NCBI GenBank assembly: GCA_049999765.1
Contig: JBNGIQ010007694.1
Coordinates: 1-21,448 of the forward strand
Direction of reading: 5' to 3'
Source of the DNA: Phaeoceros laevis
Taxonomy: Eukaryota; Anthocerotophyta; Anthocerotopsida; Notothyladales
DNA: 21,448 nt
Shown here one piece after another: positions 16,766 to 21,448 of the stretch (position 1 is its first letter; every line of letters starts with the position of its first letter). The position numbers were made by a program, and so were the translations under genes. The notes under the pieces are model-generated. The model ran no database searches. It was not told the origin of the DNA and saw only the letters and a list, made by a program, of their open reading frames with translations.

Positions 16766-18949
16766 ATGGCGATGGCGCGAAGATGGAAAATGGTGCTCCT
16801 CCTAGCAGCTCTGGCCGCCGTGGTGATGGTTGCCGCTGCTGCGAGCTTGGAGGCTGAGCACAAGTTCCAGGAGTGTGAGTCTGAGCATTCGATGAGCAAG
16901 GTCAAGGTTAAGGCCCCGGAGAGGCGTAGGGAGCGGGAGTGGTGGGAGGAGGAGGAAGAGGAGGAGGAGGAAGGGGAGAGGGAGAGGGAGCGTGAGAGGC
17001 GGACGCGGAGGGAGGAAGAAGAGGAGGAGGAGGAGGAACGGGAGCGAGAGCGAGAGAGGCGCCGGGAGCGGGAGGAGGAAGAGAGGGAGAGAGAGGAGGA
17101 GGAGGAAAGGGCGGAGGAGAGGGCGAGGGAGAGGGAGGAGGAGCGAGAAAGGCAGCGAAGGAGAGAAGAGGAGCGTGAGGAGGAGGAAGAGAGGGAGCGG
17201 AAGGAAAGGGAGAGGGAGGAGGAAGAGGAAGAGGAGCACGGCAGGCACAGGAACGAGACTCTGCCGAGTCCGCTTGTGCTGCCGAAGCCCAAGGCGTTTC
17301 TGAAGACTGCTGCCGGTTCTGTGAGAGTTCTACCGGCGCGGGAAGAGGAGCTCGCTGTGCTCAGACAGCTGGGACTTGGCTTTGTGACCTTGGAGCCTAA
17401 GGCGTTGCTCCTCCCTCACTATCTGGATGCTCCTGTGGTACTCTACGTGCTGCGAGGTAGGTGATAGCTTCCTCTGAAGATAGTTTGAGTCGCTATGTGC
17501 ATGCAGGTGTTGAGTTTGCAATGTAACTTCTCTTCTTGGTGCTGGGTACTGGGTCAGGAAATGCGAGCCTAGGGTGGGTTGCGAGCTCTCGGTACGCCTC
17601 CGTTAAGCTTACAGAGGGTGATGTATACACTTTTCCTGGCGGGACGGTTCATTACATTCTGAATACGGATTCAAAGCTCAGGCTGGAAATCTTTTCAGCC
17701 TTAGATGCACGCAACAGCTTAAGCCCAGGCCACTTTCAGGTGATTCATGCTGCAAGATTTCCCGTCTCAGGTTGCAAGCTGGTCATTTAGAAAGCCTTGC
17801 ATCTGAGTGCTGATTAAAGCAAGTAATGGTGTGGCATTCTGTTGCTGCTGCAGCCTTTCTTTGTCGCAGGAGGAAGGGATCCTCCTACAGTCCTTTCAGG
17901 CTTCAGTCCAGATGTCTTGTCAGCAGCATACAATGTAAGGCTCTCTCTTCGATGTCCGCCGAGTTTACTGGAGAAAGTCTTGGTTAAAATTATCTATCTG
18001 CTCTTCTGTTCTCAGGTTAGCAGGGAGCCCATTGCCGAGATACTGGGTTCCCAGAGAGGAGGAGCTATCATTTTCACCACCCCTGGCACCGATGTCAACA
18101 AGAGTACCGCAGATGTAAGGCCCATGTTGCCAAACAAACCTGCTGGGAATAGGTGGAATGCCCTCCAGGACCGTTTAAATGCTCCATGGTCCCGGTCGAG
18201 TCCAGAGAAGCCATACAACTTGCTGAATAAGAACCCTGACGTCAAGAACGACAATGGTTGGAGCTCCACTCTAACCGAGGAGACTTTCGCTGGTCTGAAG
18301 CATGCGGACCTTAGCTTGTTCGCAGTGAACTTGAAAGCGGTATGTACGACCTTCGATCAGTTTATGACACATTGTATTCGTCGTTGGCATGAGTTGCTGG
18401 GACCTTGTAAGTAACTCGTGGTGGTGCAGGGATCCATGGTGGCACCCCATTGGAATCCAAGAGCTACTGAGGTTGCTTTGGTAACAAAGGGACGTGGCTA
18501 TGTACACGTTGCATTCCCTAATGGAACTACAGCTCTGGACACGGAAGTGACCGAAGGCACAGTCTTCGTGGTGCCCAGATATTACCCAGTCTCCCAGGTC
18601 GCTTCCAGGGATGGTACCTTCCAGTTTGTTGGTTTCAGCACTTGCTCCAAGCCCAACAACCCTCAATTTCTTGCAGGTATGCTCTATTCTGTTTCCAAGA
18701 GTCAGCAACAGGATTTTCCTGCACCTTCTTCTCACTATGTATCGGATCTGAGGTCGTTTTCGTGTTGCAGGGGAGAACTCGGTGCTGAATCTGCTTGCCA
18801 AGGAGGCGGAATTTGATGTGTTGGCTGCGTCCTTTGATGTTTCCAAGGACACGGTTCGTGATTTTCTGGCTCCTCAGAAGGACGTTGTTATCTTACCTGG
18901 ATTTGTCGTGGACTGGCATGAAGAACGGACAGGTCGAGCTGCGTACTGA
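16766..18949 (+). CDS. Vicilin-like two-cupin storage protein with Glu/Arg-rich N-terminal region, six exons
   Basis: The spliced product is 567 residues. Exons are 16766-17456, 17558-17739, 17854-17934, 18016-18339, 18430-18676 and 18771-18949, all GT-AG and in phase. It starts with a signal peptide (WKMVLLLAALAAVVMVAAAA, likely cut near residue 27), so it enters the secretory pathway and is probably vacuolar. Residues about 51-158 are almost entirely Glu and Arg. The first cupin barrel (about 173-335) has PHYLDAPVVLYVLRG and GDVYTFPGGTVHYI; the second (about 405-560) has APHWNPRATEVALVTKGRGY and EGTVFVVPRYYPV, with VVILPGFVVDWHEE near the end. This is the 7S vicilin arrangement of seed-plant storage globulins; seedless plants carry related spore proteins. 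The Glu/Arg-rich block resembles the acidic arms of vicilin precursors. ATG 16766 is preferred because it gives a clean signal peptide; a second ATG follows two codons later. Storage is inferred from the family. Confidence 0.9.
16918..17240 (+). repeat. Polypurine (GAG/AGG)n tract in cupin exon 1
   Basis: About 320 bases of this strand are overwhelmingly A and G, made of GAG, GAA, AGG and CGG-type triplets with occasional C and T. It encodes the Glu/Arg-rich block. Such long purine-pyrimidine strand bias is prone to slippage and can form triplex DNA. The opposite strand gives long Ser/Leu/Pro frames that are shadows. Confidence 0.85.
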
Positions 18950-19383
18950 AGCAACTTACGACATCGGCTTGTGAATATGATATTAGCTAGTGACGAGTTA
19001 CCTGCTGGTTCGGGTAGCTCGTAGCTTTTTCACAGTCTTCTTGATTGCAAAACAACACTTCCAGGAGCTGCCCTCTTAATTGCATGTGATCACTGTACAT
19101 CAAGACTTAGGAGTCCTGACAGGACTGTATCTATGGTCTCGATTTGGCTGTCATTGCATCCTGTCATCTGGAGGACCATCTCCTGGGATGCCATAGATGG
19201 AACGGAAATCGTGCACATGGATTGACAGAGGTGTGTTTTGTCAGCCTTGCTTGCTGGCTGGCTGCTTTGAGATGCTTTAAATCGGGTCGTGGAAAATGGC
19301 TAATTAATTTGAAACCCAGATACATGATCTTGACAGACTAGTTAAGAGGAAGAAGCTCTCTTCCAAGAATCCCGTGGCGCTCT

Positions 19384-20760
19384 TTAGCTGTAAATGCCCC
19401 TCCAGTAGAGCGGTTTTCTCAAACTACTGCTTACAACAACAGGACGACGGCCCCCTGTGGTATTCACAACGAATTTGCTCACCCTAAGGGCGATACTTAG
19501 CAGATCTGTGGTGTGACGTCGGAGAAGAATCCCATCGACGAGCGCATTCACAAAGCTTGTCGTCTTTCCTGTCTCCCTGCTCCACACCGAATCCTGGGAG
19601 CTCGAAATCAGCAACAAGCAGTCTGGCACATTCTGCAAATACGCTTGAACCTCTTTGCCAGGCCCGTCCTCCTCCCACTGCTGCTGCATCACACCACGAT
19701 TATCACCCTGACCATGAGGAGGAGAGCATTGCTGCTCAACAACAACGGGTCCCAAGGGAATAGTATTAGGGTCGTGGCAGATGTTGATTGCAAACACCAA
19801 GGGCTTGCCTACCAAGCTCGCGCATTTCCTGATGGGCTCCACCACATCACGAAGCAGCAGCAAGCGACCTCCTTGCGTGTCCAGGATAAAGTGTTGTCTG
19901 TCTCTCCCTACACCCCCATGCGCATTCAGGCAGCACAGGAAACATTCATCTGTTGCCCACACGTGCTGCGCCATATCCCCCACGACCTGCCGAATTCGAT
20001 CCGCGGTGTAGTCGATGTGCATCCTGGCGTCGAGCCCTACCGGACATCGAACCCCACCCGGCAGCGTCCTCGCGCTGCCTTCGTCCACCACAGAGGAGCG
20101 CCGTCTGTCCCTTGGCATGCTAAAGATAAGGGCCAGGCCCCTCCTGCTCGGGGAGAGAATGAGGGAGTACTGTGGATCAGCGCCTACGTTCTTCCTCCAT
20201 TGCTGCTCTTCCAGAAAGTCTACGTTGTTGTTGAAGTCGGCCAGGATCGAGCACACGGCTGCGACCGCATAGCGCAGCTCACTCACCTTCTCCGCCACCC
20301 GCTCAAGCGACCTGGCCGTGGCCATACCTGCTCGCTCCAATTCCTCAATCACCTCCCGCTTGCTCTGCTGGAACCCCTTCACCGCTGCCCTGTTGCTACC
20401 TTCCACCTCGGCGATCACAGCCTGCAGGTTGCTGAACTGGCTGCCATGGTCCTCGGCCCTCCAAATCTGCGCGCATTGCCTGAGCTTCTCCGCCATCAGC
20501 TTGGCCAGCTTCGCCGCCGGCTCCATCCAGGATCGGAAGCCATGGATCCTGATAAACCCTATTGCGAGCACAATCAGGGTGGTGATGAACGTTCCCACCA
20601 TGGAGCCTACTATGCCCCACAAAAATGAGCCCCCGGGTGTCTTGACAAAATCGGCAAACCACCCAGAGTGACCTTGGGAATTCCCGGAACTTGCATCTGC
20701 GTGACCCCAAGCCAGAGCCGGAACCACACCTGGTGCTTGCAACTCTGCTGCTCTCCCCAT
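19384..20760 (-). CDS. Intact membrane-anchored caspase-like cysteine protease candidate
   Basis: An intronless frame of 458 residues starts MGRAAELQAP. Residues 43-70 form one hydrophobic membrane segment (SFLWGIVGSMVGTFITTLIV) with basic residues just after it, predicting the rest of the protein on the cytosolic side. Residues about 80-175 are helical or coiled-coil. From about 204 the pattern follows animal-type caspase p20: SRRGLALIF, then YTADRIRQVVGDM, DECFLCCLNAHGG with His281, and CASLVGKPLVFAINICHD with Cys328 where caspases have QAC-R/Q-G. A linker (about 331-377) leads to a p10-like part: DCLLLISSS, TSFVNALVDGIL, LLSIALRVSKFVVN and VVVSSSLRKPLYW. The order, spacing and GKP and LYW signatures are caspase-like; metacaspase hallmarks (DSCHSG) are absent. 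Death-fold prodomains are absent too. Activity and substrate are unknown. The caspase-fold call rests on remembered family motifs, not a search. Confidence 0.8.
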   Translation of the reverse strand: MGRAAELQAPGVVPALAWGHADASSGNSQGHSGWFADFVKTPGGSFLWGIVGSMVGTFITTLIVLAIGFIRIHGFRSWMEPAAKLAKLMAEKLRQCAQIWRAEDHGSQFSNLQAVIAEVEGSNRAAVKGFQQSKREVIEELERAGMATARSLERVAEKVSELRYAVAAVCSILADFNNNVDFLEEQQWRKNVGADPQYSLILSPSRRGLALIFSMPRDRRRSSVVDEGSARTLPGGVRCPVGLDARMHIDYTADRIRQVVGDMAQHVWATDECFLCCLNAHGGVGRDRQHFILDTQGGRLLLLRDVVEPIRKCASLVGKPLVFAINICHDPNTIPLGPVVVEQQCSPPHGQGDNRGVMQQQWEEDGPGKEVQAYLQNVPDCLLLISSSQDSVWSRETGKTTSFVNALVDGILLRRHTTDLLSIALRVSKFVVNTTGGRRPVVVSSSLRKPLYWRGIYS

Positions 20761-20985
20761 TTTGTATCAGCTACAGCCTGACCACATCAATTTTCAGCCT
20801 ACAGGTCTGTAGTCTGCTTGGTGCATGCACTCCCACTGAATTGTCACATGAATCCCTGCAAAGCTGTGCTGCATTGCGCTTTCACAGGCACCAGCTGGTG
20901 ATCATGACAGTCCCCGCCGGAGGTGCAGGCCTCAATTGCTCACCCTGCAGCAGGCATGGAATTGATCAGCACTGGTCTTGAAAAA
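20761..20985 (-). promoter_or_regulatory. Conserved upstream block of the caspase-like gene
   Basis: The 225 bases before the ATG at 20760 are closely matched upstream of the broken copy (about 7735-7969). Shared elements include CTGTCATGATCACCA and AAGCAGACTAC, followed by CAAAATGGGGAGAGCAG across the start. A perfect 12-base palindrome CACCAGCTGGTG (20889-20900) is present here and altered in the other copy. The block could be promoter or 5' untranslated region; no TATA box is obvious. Confidence 0.4.
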
Positions 20986-21102
20986 GAGTTACCTTGCTCG
21001 CCAAGCGTATGTCTGTCGTGAACTTCCCGGGTGCGGATCTGCCAGCAAGTCAGAGCGACCGGTAGCCGTGACATCATACAAGTGCGTTCCCGCCTCAGAG
21101 TC

Positions 21103-21128
21103 TCCACCTACATGTTCCACCTACATGT
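21103..21128 (+). repeat. Two adjacent 13-bp direct repeats
   Basis: TCCACCTACATGT occurs at 21103-21115 and again at 21116-21128, followed by ACATGT. It lies at the outer edge of the duplicated arm and could mark its breakpoint, or be a chance micro-repeat. Confidence 0.8.
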
Positions 21129-21213
21129 ACATGTTATTCCGACTCGAAATTAATCTAATCTAATCTCTTGATTCCTGACACAGTCACACAACACCTCATG
21201 AAGGTCAAGAAAA

Positions 21214-21330
21214 GAAATGTAGTCTCAAGTCTTGAGAGGAATGTGTCAACTTTCAAGCAGGTTGAGCCAGAAATATCAGAAATGTAGTCTCAAGTCTTGA
21301 GAGGAATGTCTCAAGCAGGTGAGTCAGAAA
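21214..21330 (+). repeat. 65-bp direct repeat pair with palindromic core
   Basis: GAAATGTAGTCTCAAGTCTT begins at 21214 and again at 21279, 65 bases apart. The second copy lacks several bases after AGGAATGT. Each copy contains the palindrome CTCAAGTCTTGAG (6-base arms around one T). No coding potential is seen. Confidence 0.85.
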
Positions 21331-21352
21331 TGGAAAAAGACAAAAGTCACTA

Positions 21353-21418
21353 GGGCGTCTCAAACATTCGCCCGTACGAAACGCCCGCGGTGAACTTGTT
21401 TCACCGTCGGTTCCGACG
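21353..21418. repeat. Cluster of three short inverted repeats
   Basis: Three hairpins follow each other: GGGCGTCTC (21353-21361) with GAAACGCCC (21378-21386, one mismatch), CGGTGAA (21388-21394) with TTCACCG (21400-21406), and CGTCGG (21405-21410) with CCGACG (21413-21418). The cluster runs close to the window end, so its larger context cannot be seen; it might be a structured transposon end or RNA. Confidence 0.6.
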
Positions 21419-21448
21419 GGTCCCCGTGAAAATGAGGTGTTTGTGTGG

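Larger units (their letters stand above)
19030..21110 (-). repeat. Right arm of the inverted segmental duplication
   Basis: Reverse complement of this stretch matches about 7580-9890. Shared sequence covers the caspase-like coding region, about 350 bases upstream (ATG at 20760 outward to about 21110) and about 350 bases downstream (to about 19030). This arm lacks the two insertions present in the downstream flank of the other arm. Both arms face each other with about 9.1 kb between them holding the PhzF, AP-3 beta and cupin genes. Confidence 0.88.

Noticed and set aside
16714-17292. Ser/Leu/Pro-rich minus-strand frames opposite the cupin exon 1
   Set aside because: They are the complement of the polypurine tract, which naturally gives long Ser, Leu and Pro frames.
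19513-20628. 371-codon plus-strand open frame
   Set aside because: It is the antisense shadow of the caspase-like gene. The minus-strand frame is longer, has domain structure and is conserved in the duplicated copy, while this one has no recognisable family.
19384-20760. Metacaspase assignment for the caspase-like gene
   Set aside because: The DSCHSG motif and the usual metacaspase His motif are absent, whereas the GKP strand and the LRKPLYW-type ending match caspase p20/p10. Kept only as an alternative pending a profile search.

Overview
This window is nuclear DNA from a land plant. The signs are a plant PLS-class pentatricopeptide repeat (PPR) gene of the organelle RNA-editing type, a plant-type BLOS1 gene, a gene matching the plant AP-3 beta adaptin (PAT2 type), and a two-cupin vicilin-like storage protein whose promoter carries ABRE and RY motifs. 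Spliceosomal GT-AG introns are short (72-150 bp, one of 376 bp) and genes are dense. This fits a compact, probably seedless-plant genome (bryophyte or lycophyte) better than a flowering plant, but the sequence does not let me name the species.

Layout. 1-2445: no firm gene, only a hypothetical repeat-containing reading frame with a frame break (800-1511) and a perfect 41-base hairpin. 2446-5658 (+): an intronless PPR protein with five tandem PLS triplets, ending after the E2 motif with no DYW deaminase. 6039-6608 (+): BLOS1, three exons. 7970-9325 (+): a broken copy of a caspase-like gene. 10114-11535 (-): a PhzF-family enzyme with a likely transit peptide. 11843-15412 (-): AP-3 beta adaptin, eight exons, without the C-terminal ear. 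16766-18949 (+): the Glu/Arg-rich vicilin-like cupin, six exons. 19384-20760 (-): the intact caspase-like gene. The right end holds short repeats and hairpins.

The most unusual content is the caspase-like pair. The intact minus-strand copy encodes 458 residues: a short N-terminus, one membrane segment, a helical or coiled-coil stretch, then a p20-like and a p10-like region in the order and spacing of animal-type caspases. The catalytic His (281) and Cys (328) are present. Plants are known for metacaspases, which have different motifs, so an animal-like p20/p10 arrangement on a membrane anchor in a plant gene neighbourhood deserves attention. The plus-strand copy has two frameshifts and has lost both catalytic residues (His to Tyr, Cys to Ser). 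The two copies sit in inverted arms of about 2 kb (roughly 7580-9890 and 19030-21110) that also share upstream and downstream flanks and bracket the PhzF, AP-3 beta and cupin genes.

A second theme is vacuolar and endosomal trafficking. BLOS1 (BLOC-1) and AP-3 beta act in the same endosome-to-vacuole route in the systems where they have been studied, and the cupin is a likely vacuolar storage cargo. Whether their closeness here means anything is unknown. All coordinates of spliced genes come from reading splice sites and family conservation by eye.
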